This document shows positions 37,119 through 45,592 of a stretch of 64,000 bases of DNA, piece by piece. Positions within the stretch are counted from its first letter, which is position 1. Each line of letters begins with the position of its first letter. The position numbers were made by a program, and so were the translations under genes. This DNA is from Halomonas sp. ML-15 (GTDB lineage Bacteria > Pseudomonadota > Gammaproteobacteria > Pseudomonadales > Halomonadaceae). Where the stretch lies: assembly GCF_014779595.1 (NCBI RefSeq), contig NZ_JACXZT010000001.1, forward strand, positions 1 through 64,000. Reading direction: 5' to 3'. The notes beneath the pieces were generated by a model that saw only the letters and a list, made by a program, of their open reading frames with translations, did not search any database and was not told the origin of the DNA.

Positions 37119-37430
37119 TCAGCGGTTGGGGAACAGGCTGGTAAGTTTGGTGGCCAGCATCACGTTGCCGGTGGCCTTGAGCTTGCCGGTCATGAAGGCG
37201 GTCATGCCGTTGATGTCGCCGTTCATGACCCCTTTGAGCGTATCGGTCGTCATCGACAGCGTCACCGACGGATCGTCATGTTCGCCCTGCTGCACGTCCA
37301 GGCTGCCATCCTTGACTACCAGATAGTAGTCGTCGGCATCGCTGAACTGGAACTGAAAAACGTCGTCCATGCCCGCTGCGGCGTCGGCGTCGAAGCGCTG
37401 CTGGAGTTTGTCGATGATGGGGTTGGTCAT
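37119..37430 (-). CDS. SCP2 sterol-binding-domain protein
   Basis: 103 residues, a single SCP2-like domain (IIDKLQQRFDADAAAGMDDVFQFQF through the ending VMLATKLTSLFPNR, with the segment DVTLSMT-like TLSMTTDTLKGVMNGDINGMTAFMTGKLKATG). Such proteins bind lipids or fatty acyl chains in the cytosol. ATG 37430 gives the standard length. A palindrome AAACGATCGTTT lies 68 bases upstream, between this gene and divergent sohB, and may connect it to fatty acid control. Confidence 0.88.
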   Translation of the reverse strand: MTNPIIDKLQQRFDADAAAGMDDVFQFQFSDADDYYLVVKDGSLDVQQGEHDDPSVTLSMTTDTLKGVMNGDINGMTAFMTGKLKATGNVMLATKLTSLFPNR

Positions 37431-37497
37431 GTCTGAATCCTGTGCTGAATGAAGTGACGGCTGCAGAGAGGCCGACAGCGGATAACAAGCGTATTTA

Positions 37498-37509
37498 AAA
37501 CGATCGTTT
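37498..37509. promoter_or_regulatory. Palindrome AAACGATCGTTT, PsrA-like operator candidate
   Basis: A perfect 12-bp inverted repeat, AAAC-N4-GTTT, lies between the divergent SCP2-like and sohB genes. It resembles the GAAAC-N4-GTTTC box of PsrA, the TetR-family fatty acid-responsive regulator of pseudomonads, but lacks the outer G/C pair. The location in front of a lipid-binding protein gene makes that regulator the best candidate. Confidence 0.45.
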
Positions 37510-37586
37510 AAGGCAAGGGTCTTGGCCGCTAGGCGTCCCCTGCCAGGGTAACCTATCAAGCCATGATGGCCGATAAGGAGAGCACT

Positions 37587-38633
37587 GTGAGTGATGGTGT
37601 AGGCGACATATTGCTGTTCGTGCTGCAGTGGTTAGCACTGCTGGGTATCGTGGCGGCACTGGTTGCGGCGGGATTGGCGCTGCTCGGGCGAGCCAGAGAG
37701 GCAGGAGGTGATCGCCACCGCCAGCTGCGCATCGAGGTGCTCAACGATCGCTATCGATCACGTCGACAGCGCCTGGGGCTGGCCAGGCTAGCGCCAGGCG
37801 AGCGCAAGCGCTCGATCAAGGCGTGGCGGCGAGAAGAGAAGCAGCGGCGCAAGCATGGCGAGGCGGCGTTGCAAGGCACCGTGTGGGTTATCGAGTTTCA
37901 TGGCGATATCAAGGCCTCGGCGACGCCGCGTTTGGCCGAGGAGATCTCGGCGCTACTGGCAGTGGCTGAAGAGGGTGATGAGGTGGTGGTGCTGCTGGAA
38001 TCGGCGGGCGGTCTGGTGCACGCATACGGACTGGCCGCAGCGCAGCTTGATCGGCTTCGCGATGCAGGGATCGCCACCACGGTGTGTGTCGACAAGGTGG
38101 CCGCCAGCGGAGGCTACATGATGGCGTGTACGGCCCAGCGACTGAGAGTGGCACCGTTCGCGGTGCTGGGATCGATTGGCGTGGTTGCCCAGCTGCCTAA
38201 CGTGCACCGGCTGCTCAAGCGTCACGACATCGACGTCGACGTGATGACGGCCGGCCGCTACAAGCGCACCCTGACGGTGTTCGGTGAGAATACCGAGGAG
38301 GGGCGTGAGAAGTTCATCGAGGATCTGGAAGGCATCCATTCGCTGTTCAAGGCGTATGTCTCCGAGCGACGCCCTCAGCTCGATATCGAGGCGGTGGCTA
38401 CGGGAGAGATATGGTACGGCAGTGAAGCGCCGGACAAGGGGTTGGCCGACGAGGTGGGCACCAGCGAGGCGTACCTGCTCGACCGCATGGCTGAGGCGCG
38501 AGTGCTCAAGGTGAGTCTCGAGACCCGCAAGGGGTTGAGCGAGCGGATCGGCCTGGCTGCCTCGCATGGTATCGAGCGCGGTGTTGAACGCACCCTGGAG
38601 GCGCTGGATGCCAGCCGCTGGCTGCGCCGTTGA
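37587..38633 (+). CDS. sohB: Inner membrane peptidase SohB (S49 family)
   Basis: 348 residues counted from GTG 37587, which has TAAGGAG six bases upstream and gives almost the E. coli SohB length; ATG 37563 further upstream lacks a ribosome-binding site. One N-terminal membrane helix (about 6-34) is followed by a basic stretch and the SppA-like domain with nucleophile S174 (VAASGGYMMA) and general base K226 (GRYKRTL). SohB is thought to degrade signal-peptide or membrane-protein fragments at the periplasmic face. It faces the minus-strand ArsR gene, stops 10 bases apart. Confidence 0.9.
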   Translation: MSDGVGDILLFVLQWLALLGIVAALVAAGLALLGRAREAGGDRHRQLRIEVLNDRYRSRRQRLGLARLAPGERKRSIKAWRREEKQRRKHGEAALQGTVWVIEFHGDIKASATPRLAEEISALLAVAEEGDEVVVLLESAGGLVHAYGLAAAQLDRLRDAGIATTVCVDKVAASGGYMMACTAQRLRVAPFAVLGSIGVVAQLPNVHRLLKRHDIDVDVMTAGRYKRTLTVFGENTEEGREKFIEDLEGIHSLFKAYVSERRPQLDIEAVATGEIWYGSEAPDKGLADEVGTSEAYLLDRMAEARVLKVSLETRKGLSERIGLAASHGIERGVERTLEALDASRWLRR

Positions 38634-38643
38634 GCCGCAGTTA

Positions 38644-38958
38644 TCAGCTGCGGTAGAGCGCAGCCAGGGTGTCGATGATACGCCTGGCGTGGTCACCTTG
38701 AAGCGAGTAGTAGATCGTCTGTGAGGCGCGGCGGGTATTGACCATGCCTTCGCGTCGCAGAATGGCCAGGTGCTGCGACAGGGCAGATTGGCTCAAGCTG
38801 AGCTTGCTGTTGAGCTCCGAGACCGAGAGTTCGCTGTCATCGAGAAGGCACAAGATGCGCAGTCGGTTCTCATTGGCCATGGCCTTGAGCAGGCCAGTGG
38901 CATTGGCGAGGGTCGAGTCGCCGGCATCGAGCAGCTGGGTGGCGTGGCGAGTGCTCAT
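38644..38958 (-). CDS. ArsR-family winged-helix regulator
   Basis: 104 residues. The winged HTH is obvious (MANENRLRILCLLDDSELSVSELNSKLSLSQSALSQHLAILRREGMV). The recognition helix SQSALSQHLAILR is typical of the family. Only one cysteine, C37, is present and no CxC metal site is seen, so it is not an arsenite sensor; members of this shape may sense redox or sulfur state or act without a metal. It is divergent from prpE by 285 bp, so it might regulate itself, prpE, or distant genes. Confidence 0.85.
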   Translation of the reverse strand: MSTRHATQLLDAGDSTLANATGLLKAMANENRLRILCLLDDSELSVSELNSKLSLSQSALSQHLAILRREGMVNTRRASQTIYYSLQGDHARRIIDTLAALYRS

Positions 38959-39132
38959 AAGCGTGTCTCCTGAGGGGGGTGAGTGTTGTTATAGGCTGGA
39001 CGACACCGGATCAGCGCTACCTAATCATTTAGTAAATCTTGAACCACTTCGCCAGGCCTTCACCAACAATAAGTTAACGCTGAATCAATGGTCGTTTGTA
39101 ATGGCCAGGTTTTCAAGCGTATCTATACGGTT

Positions 39133-39144
39133 ATTGTCAACAAT
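39133..39144. promoter_or_regulatory. PrpR-like operator 1 (ATTGTCAACAAT)
   Basis: The inverted repeat ATTGT-N2-ACAAT lies 100 bases upstream of the prpE start codon. It closely resembles the ATTGTCGACAAT-type box recalled for the GntR-family PrpR that controls propionate catabolism in proteobacteria. A second near-copy lies 74 bp downstream on the same face of the helix (about seven turns). No prpR gene is in the window. Confidence 0.55.
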
Positions 39145-39206
39145 TCTGCCGTGTCTTTGGCCTAATAGCCGATGGTATGAGAGAAAAACCCGCCGCGACC
39201 TTCTAG

Positions 39207-39218
39207 AGTGTCAACAAT
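39207..39218. promoter_or_regulatory. PrpR-like operator 2 (AGTGTCAACAAT)
   Basis: Identical to operator 1 at 11 of 12 positions and placed 26 bases before the prpE ATG, where a bound repressor would block transcription or overlap the transcription start. The 74-bp spacing from operator 1 suits looping or cooperative binding. Confidence 0.5.
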
Positions 39219-39243
39219 TGCTTGTCAGCTTTTGGAGCCTTTC

Positions 39244-41150
<1,907 letters not shown>

Positions 41151-41154
<4 letters not shown>

Positions 41155-41179
41155 CCGCGTCGCCGTCAGGCGGTATACT
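41151..41179 (+). promoter_or_regulatory. Putative promoter of the yhhQ leader
   Basis: CTGACC (41151-41156) and TATACT (41174-41179) are separated by 17 bases. Transcription would begin near 41186, just before a 12-bp hairpin and the riboswitch candidate. The match is moderate, and the -35 overlaps the prpE stop codon. Confidence 0.4.
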
Positions 41180-41189
41180 GTCACGATAG

Positions 41190-41216
41190 ACGACGCCACG
41201 CCCTGCGTGGCGTCGT
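41190..41216 (+). other. 12-bp perfect hairpin in the prpE-yhhQ gap
   Basis: ACGACGCCACGC and GCGTGGCGTCGT form a perfect 12-bp stem with loop CCT. No T-run follows, so it is not a classical intrinsic terminator. It may end prpE transcription weakly, protect the 3' end, or form the first stem of the yhhQ leader. Confidence 0.6.
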
Positions 41217-41225
41217 GCCGTTCCA

Positions 41226-41260
41226 TGAGGGTTCCCTCACCCCTCGATGAAAAAAAGGTG
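41226..41260 (+). promoter_or_regulatory. Candidate preQ1-I riboswitch controlling yhhQ translation
   Basis: The 35-nt segment has the preQ1-I layout: stem P1 GAGGG (41227-41231) pairs with CCCTC (41241-41245), loop TTC-CCT-CAC holds the cytosines expected at the ligand site, an A-rich tail GATGAAAAAAA follows, and loop CCT (41235-41237) can pair with tail AGG (41256-41258) as pseudoknot P2. The tail AGG is also the ribosome-binding site for ATG 41265, so ligand binding would hide it, as in the Thermoanaerobacter aptamer. The downstream gene is a typical preQ1-I target. Confidence 0.72.
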
Positions 41261-41264
41261 CTGC

Positions 41265-41948
41265 ATGTTCCATCTCTCCCCGCGTCAGGCGCGGCGCTGC
41301 CTGCTGGCGCTGGTCAGTTTCCATGTGCTGGTGATCGCGGCCAGCAACTATCTGGTCCAGTTGCCGTTCACCCTTTTCGGCTTCCATACCACCTGGGGAG
41401 CGTTCAGCTTCCCGTTCATCTTCCTCGCTACTGATCTCACCGTGCGGCTGTTCGGCAAGGCTCAGGCGCGTGCCACCATTACCCGGGTGATGGTGCCGGC
41501 GCTGCTGATCTCCTACGTGGTGTCGGTGATCTTCCCCCGCGGCGGTTTCGCTGGCCTGGAGGGGCTGGGAGAGTGGAACCTGTTCGTGGCGCGTATCGCC
41601 GTGGCCAGTTTCATGGCCTATGTGCTGGGGCAGCTGCTCGATATCCATGTCTTCGATCGTCTGCGACATCTCAAGGCGTGGTGGGTGGCGCCGGCCATCT
41701 CTACCGTGTTCGGCAACCTGGCCGACACCCTGGCGTTCTTCTCGATCGCCTTCTATCAGAGCCCCGACCCGTTCATGGCCGCTAACTGGCTGGAAATCGC
41801 CTGGGTCGACTACGTGATCAAGCTGGCGATCAGCCTGCTGTTTTTCCTGCCCTTATACGGAGTGCTGCTGGCCTGGTTGAGTCGCCGGCTGGTCGACTGG
41901 ACCGGCTCTGACGACCTCGCGCCTGGCGCCGTCGATCAGATCCGTTAG
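41265..41948 (+). CDS. yhhQ: Queuosine precursor transporter (YhhQ/VUT family)
   Basis: 227 residues with six hydrophobic segments and the family blocks ASNYLVQLPFTLFGFHTTWGAFSFPFIFLATDLTVRLFGK and ISTVFGNLADTLAFFSIAF. It imports 7-cyano- or 7-aminomethyl-7-deazaguanine (preQ0/preQ1) for queuosine synthesis in tRNA. ATG 41265 is preferred to ATG 41247, because the latter lies inside the A-rich riboswitch tail and would add a polar MKKRCC extension, while AAAGGTG sits correctly before 41265. It stands alone on its transcript as far as can be seen. Confidence 0.92.
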   Translation: MFHLSPRQARRCLLALVSFHVLVIAASNYLVQLPFTLFGFHTTWGAFSFPFIFLATDLTVRLFGKAQARATITRVMVPALLISYVVSVIFPRGGFAGLEGLGEWNLFVARIAVASFMAYVLGQLLDIHVFDRLRHLKAWWVAPAISTVFGNLADTLAFFSIAFYQSPDPFMAANWLEIAWVDYVIKLAISLLFFLPLYGVLLAWLSRRLVDWTGSDDLAPGAVDQIR

Positions 41949-41978
41949 CGGGTGTCACCATCCACACAAGGAGACGTC

Positions 41979-42758
41979 ATGAGCGTCGAGTTACACGCCA
42001 TCGATACCGGGGGAGAGGGGACGCCCCTGGTGGTCGTGCACGGTTTGATGGGCAGCGCCGACAACTGGCGCTCCCACGTCAAGCAGTGGCATCGCAAGCG
42101 TCGCGTGGTGGCGGTCGATCTGCGCAACCACGGTCGCTCGCCGCATGCGCCTGGGATGCGCTATGCCGAGATGGCGGGGGATCTGCTGGCCTGCCTCGAT
42201 CGGCTGGGTATTCAACGCTGTCATCTGCTCGGCCACTCGATGGGCGGCAAGGTGGTGATGACCCTGGCCCGGCAGCACCCTGAGCGGGTGGCGTCGCTGA
42301 TCGTGGCGGATATCGCCGCAGTGCGTTACGGCCACGGTCACGACGAGATATTCGCTGCGCTTCACCACGTCGAGGCGCATACGCCGAGCAATCGCCGCGA
42401 GGTCGATGCGCTGCTTGCCGAGCATATCGAAGAGAAAGGCACGCGGCTTTTTCTGGCCACCAACCTGGAGCGCGACAGCGATGGGCGGCTGGGCTGGCGG
42501 CTGGGGCTTGAGCATATCGAGGCGGGCTATGATGCGATCCGCGATCTGCCTGACGGCGAGGGTGCCTATGCCGGGCCGTCGCTGATTCTGAGGGGGAGTC
42601 GTTCGAGCTATGTGACGGACGAGATGCTGTCAGGGTTGCGCGAGCTGCTGCCGCGCGCCGAGGTGGTGACGCTCGAGGCGGGTCACTGGCTCCATGCCGA
42701 GGCGCCCACTGAGTTTCAGGCCGCGGTCAACGACTTTATCGCCGCTCTTGAAGACTGA
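41979..42758 (+). CDS. Alpha/beta hydrolase, YbfF-like esterase
   Basis: 259 residues with the alpha/beta hydrolase fold: oxyanion loop VVHGLMGSADNW near 20-30, nucleophile elbow G85-H-S87-M-G-G, and a C-terminal histidine in EAGHWLHAEAP. The DLRNHGRSPHAPGMRYAEMAGDL segment matches YbfF, an esterase acting on short acyl or acyl-CoA esters in vitro. AAGGAGA at 41968-41974 precedes ATG 41979. The gene follows yhhQ by 30 bases and may share its transcript. The natural substrate is unknown. Confidence 0.88.
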   Translation: MSVELHAIDTGGEGTPLVVVHGLMGSADNWRSHVKQWHRKRRVVAVDLRNHGRSPHAPGMRYAEMAGDLLACLDRLGIQRCHLLGHSMGGKVVMTLARQHPERVASLIVADIAAVRYGHGHDEIFAALHHVEAHTPSNRREVDALLAEHIEEKGTRLFLATNLERDSDGRLGWRLGLEHIEAGYDAIRDLPDGEGAYAGPSLILRGSRSSYVTDEMLSGLRELLPRAEVVTLEAGHWLHAEAPTEFQAAVNDFIAALED

Positions 42759-42766
42759 CCGGGCGG

Positions 42767-44149
42767 TTAGTCCAGCGGGCGCACCTCGAGCTGCTCGGCA
42801 TCGCGATGGATAAAGCGGCTGAGGATCCTGTAAGTATCGACGTCGAACTGCGGGGGCTGCGAGGCCAGTGTATCGAGGGACGCATCGCCGAGATCACTGA
42901 GACTGCCTAGATAGCACCAGTGATCGACCAGGTGCCACTGATGCATGCCCTCCGGGTGCTGCTCGCCGAAGGCGACCCGGCCTGGCCACGGCCAGTGCAT
43001 GATGCGCAGACGCTCCAGTGCCTCGCGGGCTCGGGCATCATGGGCTGCCGGGGGCTCCTTGCCACAGCAGGCGCCGCTGCAGCGGCCCAGCTGATGGGAG
43101 AAGCACGGGCCCTTGCCGGCTTCGAGCCCTAGCCTGCGCGGACACAGGGCGGCATTCTCGGCGATCTGCTTGAGCGCCAGGCGCGCTTCCCGGGGGTGGC
43201 GAAACACCCCATAGAGCGTCGTGCCGGGGCGTCCGTCCAGTGCGTCACCCGTGACCAGTGTGGGGCAGGCATCTGCTGCTGGCCACTGCCAACTGACCAG
43301 GCGTCCCTGGCGGCGCAGCTGACGGTTCATGATCGGCATCAGGGTCTTGACCAGGCGTGCCTCGAGCAGCTGAGCGCCCAGGTCACCGGCGGTTTCCTGC
43401 CAGTCGATATCCTGGATTTGTTGCACCAAGCGCATTTCGCGGTCGCTGCGGCGGTCGGCATTGAAGTGGCCGAGCACCCTGGCGCGCAGGTTGACACTCT
43501 TGCCGACATACAGCGGCAACCGGTTGTGCCCATAGAATAGGTAGACCCCGGGACGGCTGGGCAGCGACTGGAGGGCTCCAGGGTCGAGATGGGTGGGCAG
43601 GCTTGCCTGGCGGCGCTGGGCGGCGCACAGCGTGTCGATATGTTCGCTGCCGTGCTGTGCCTGCCAGTGCTGCCAAAGCGCCAGCATGGCGCGGGCATCG
43701 CCCTCCGCACGGTGTCGCGGGTAGCCGCCGAGGCCGTGGCGGGTCAATAACGCATCGAGGTTATGGTGGCGCTCGTGGGGTGCCAGGCGTCGCGATAACT
43801 TGAGGGTGCACAGGGTGGGAGCAGTGAAGCGCCATCCGGCACGCTCGAAGGCGTTACGCAGGAAGCCGTAGTCGAAGCGCGCATTGTGTGCGACTAGGCA
43901 GCCTTCTTGTAGCCATTCGTAGAGCTCTCCGGCCAACTGCTCGAAGCGTGGTGCGCCCGCCACCAGGGCATCGTCAATGCCGGTCAGGCGGCAGATGTGT
44001 GCGGGAATCGGCATGCCGGGGTCGACCAGGCTCACGAATCTGTCTACCTCACGGCCATTGACCACCTTCAAGGCAGCAATCTCGGTGATGCGGTCGCGCG
44101 TCGTGCGAGTGCCGGTGGTTTCCAGATCGAGAAAGATCAACGTCGTCAT
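42767..44149 (-). CDS. DnaQ-like exonuclease fused to a GIY-YIG (UvrC/Cho-like) nuclease domain
   Basis: 460 residues. Residues 1-165 are a DEDD exonuclease (D8-L-E10-TTG, VAHNARFDYGFL near 86-97, HRAEGDARA near 146). Residues about 195-280 are a GIY-YIG domain with GVY 201-203 and YVG 214-216 and a Lys/Arg-rich continuation. A Cys-rich UvrC-type segment follows (LCPRRLG...PCFSHQLGRCSGACCGKE, about 360-390). Such fusions resemble Cho-like repair nucleases and could cut and then trim damaged strands. ATG 44149 is used. It is convergent with the hydrolase gene and sits 24 bases after the binding-protein gene. Confidence 0.87.
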   Translation of the reverse strand: MTTLIFLDLETTGTRTTRDRITEIAALKVVNGREVDRFVSLVDPGMPIPAHICRLTGIDDALVAGAPRFEQLAGELYEWLQEGCLVAHNARFDYGFLRNAFERAGWRFTAPTLCTLKLSRRLAPHERHHNLDALLTRHGLGGYPRHRAEGDARAMLALWQHWQAQHGSEHIDTLCAAQRRQASLPTHLDPGALQSLPSRPGVYLFYGHNRLPLYVGKSVNLRARVLGHFNADRRSDREMRLVQQIQDIDWQETAGDLGAQLLEARLVKTLMPIMNRQLRRQGRLVSWQWPAADACPTLVTGDALDGRPGTTLYGVFRHPREARLALKQIAENAALCPRRLGLEAGKGPCFSHQLGRCSGACCGKEPPAAHDARAREALERLRIMHWPWPGRVAFGEQHPEGMHQWHLVDHWCYLGSLSDLGDASLDTLASQPPQFDVDTYRILSRFIHRDAEQLEVRPLD

Positions 44150-44173
44150 GTGCCCTCTCGATGGTCGCTGCCC

Positions 44174-45391
44174 TTATGGCGCGTGCAGATCGACGGCCAG
44201 GCGCTCCAGCGGCTGACGGGTATCGATATGGCCTCGCTCGTACAGATAGTTCTGCATCGCGGCGTAACGCTTGGCATCCAGCACCGAGGGGCGCAGCGCC
44301 AGTCGTCTCAGGGTGTCTGGCCAGGCACGCTGATTGATGGTGCTGTCGAGAGCCGGATGATTTCTGGTGATCAGCTCCCAGGCGTCATCGGGATAATTGA
44401 GGGCCCACTCGGTGGCATCCTCCAGGGCAAGCAGCAAACGTTTAATCTCGCTACGCTGGGTCGCCAGCGTATCACGATTGGCCATCAGGATCAGACCGTC
44501 ATGGCGCGGTACGCCATGCTCCTCGGCGGCGAAGCTGCGTACCCTGATTCCCTCCACGTCGAGGTGGTGTGGCAAGACGTGGCGCAAGGGGGCGATCAGT
44601 GCGTCGACCCGCCCCTCGAGCAGTGCCTGGGCGGGGCTGAAGTTGACGTAATCCAGCGTCAGCTCGTCGAGCGTGACGTCATGCTGCGCCAGCATGCCGG
44701 CCAGCATCGGCGACAGGCTGTCGTCGTGGGCATGGCCGACGCGCTTGCCAGCCAGGTCGGCAAGGGTCTCGATGTCGCTGTCGGCCGCTACCACCAGGCT
44801 GCTCAGTGGAGTGGGCATCAGACTGGCGACGCGCACCAGCGGCTGCTGTTCGTCAACCAGTATGTGCAGTTGGGCTTGGCGGCCCAGGGCCAGGTCGGCG
44901 CGTCCGGCGGCCAGCAGCTTAGGAGGCAGGCTGGGGTCGGCGGGTACGTTGAGGGTGATGTCCAGGCCGTGGCGGGTGAAGTCACCGCGGGCCTGGGCAA
45001 TCAGCAGGGCGGCATGCTGGGGGCTCAGGTACCAGTCGAGCACCACGCGCAGCTCATCCAGCGGCGGTGGATCGATGGGTTCGGGGCTGCGCAAGGTGAT
45101 CGATGGCACCGTATCGTCGACGATCGGCGGCGCCTGGGCAGGGAAAACATCGAACAGTATCGGGTGCTGGGATGCGTAAGGGAGTGCCGCCGGATCAATG
45201 AAGGGGATCGGATCGCGCTGACTGGCGGGTAGCGCCTCCTGGCCGAGCTCGGCGACCTGTGCAATCTCGGGGGCGGGGAGCGATGCGCTGTCGGCCTGCT
45301 CTTGTTGGTCGGCGGCGGCCGGTGAGCCAAGGCTCGTAGCAAAAACGGCGAACAGCAGCCAGCGGGCCTTGCGAGTGCGCAGGGTCGTCAT
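44174..45391 (-). CDS. Orphan NMT1/ThiY-like periplasmic binding protein
   Basis: 405 residues. A signal peptide is evident (MTTLRTRKARWLLFAVFATSLGSPAAA). A Pro/Glu-rich stretch of about 85 residues precedes the binding fold, which begins ELRVVLDWYLSPQHAALLIAQARGDFTRHGLDITL, the NMT1/THI5-like pattern of thiamine-precursor, riboflavin or sulfonate binding proteins. GKRVGHAHDDSLSPML and LPHHLDVEGIRV follow. No permease or ATPase gene lies nearby, so it works with a distant transporter or as a sensor. ATG 45391 has GGAGA upstream and gives a proper signal peptide; the ligand is unknown. Confidence 0.8.
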   Translation of the reverse strand: MTTLRTRKARWLLFAVFATSLGSPAAADQQEQADSASLPAPEIAQVAELGQEALPASQRDPIPFIDPAALPYASQHPILFDVFPAQAPPIVDDTVPSITLRSPEPIDPPPLDELRVVLDWYLSPQHAALLIAQARGDFTRHGLDITLNVPADPSLPPKLLAAGRADLALGRQAQLHILVDEQQPLVRVASLMPTPLSSLVVAADSDIETLADLAGKRVGHAHDDSLSPMLAGMLAQHDVTLDELTLDYVNFSPAQALLEGRVDALIAPLRHVLPHHLDVEGIRVRSFAAEEHGVPRHDGLILMANRDTLATQRSEIKRLLLALEDATEWALNYPDDAWELITRNHPALDSTINQRAWPDTLRRLALRPSVLDAKRYAAMQNYLYERGHIDTRQPLERLAVDLHAP

Positions 45392-45592
45392 CCAGGTCTC
45401 CAACGGCGAGTCGTTGGCGGGCCGCAAGGCCTGCCGCTTGAGATTGTATCCTTGAGTGACAGCTGCTGCCTAGCCGACATCTTGCCAGTTTATGTACAAA
45501 CCATTGAAAGTGCGGGATAAACACCTTGCCTGATCGCTGGTTACTACTTGCTGTGGCATACTTTAAGGACCTTACGCTCGCGAACGCAGGCC

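Larger units (their letters stand above)
38959..39243. other. Divergent regulatory region arsR/prpE
   Basis: This 285-bp spacer is clearly AT-richer than the neighbouring genes from about 39000 on. It must contain promoters for both genes, holds the two TGTCAACAATT repeats noted separately, and shows AAGTTAACGCTGAATCAATGG near 39070 without a recognisable function. No small gene was found in it. Confidence 0.5.

Noticed and set aside
41247-41264. Alternative start of yhhQ at ATG 41247
   Set aside because: The ATG lies within the A-rich tail of the riboswitch candidate, has no free ribosome-binding site and adds MKKRCC, which is not expected for the family.
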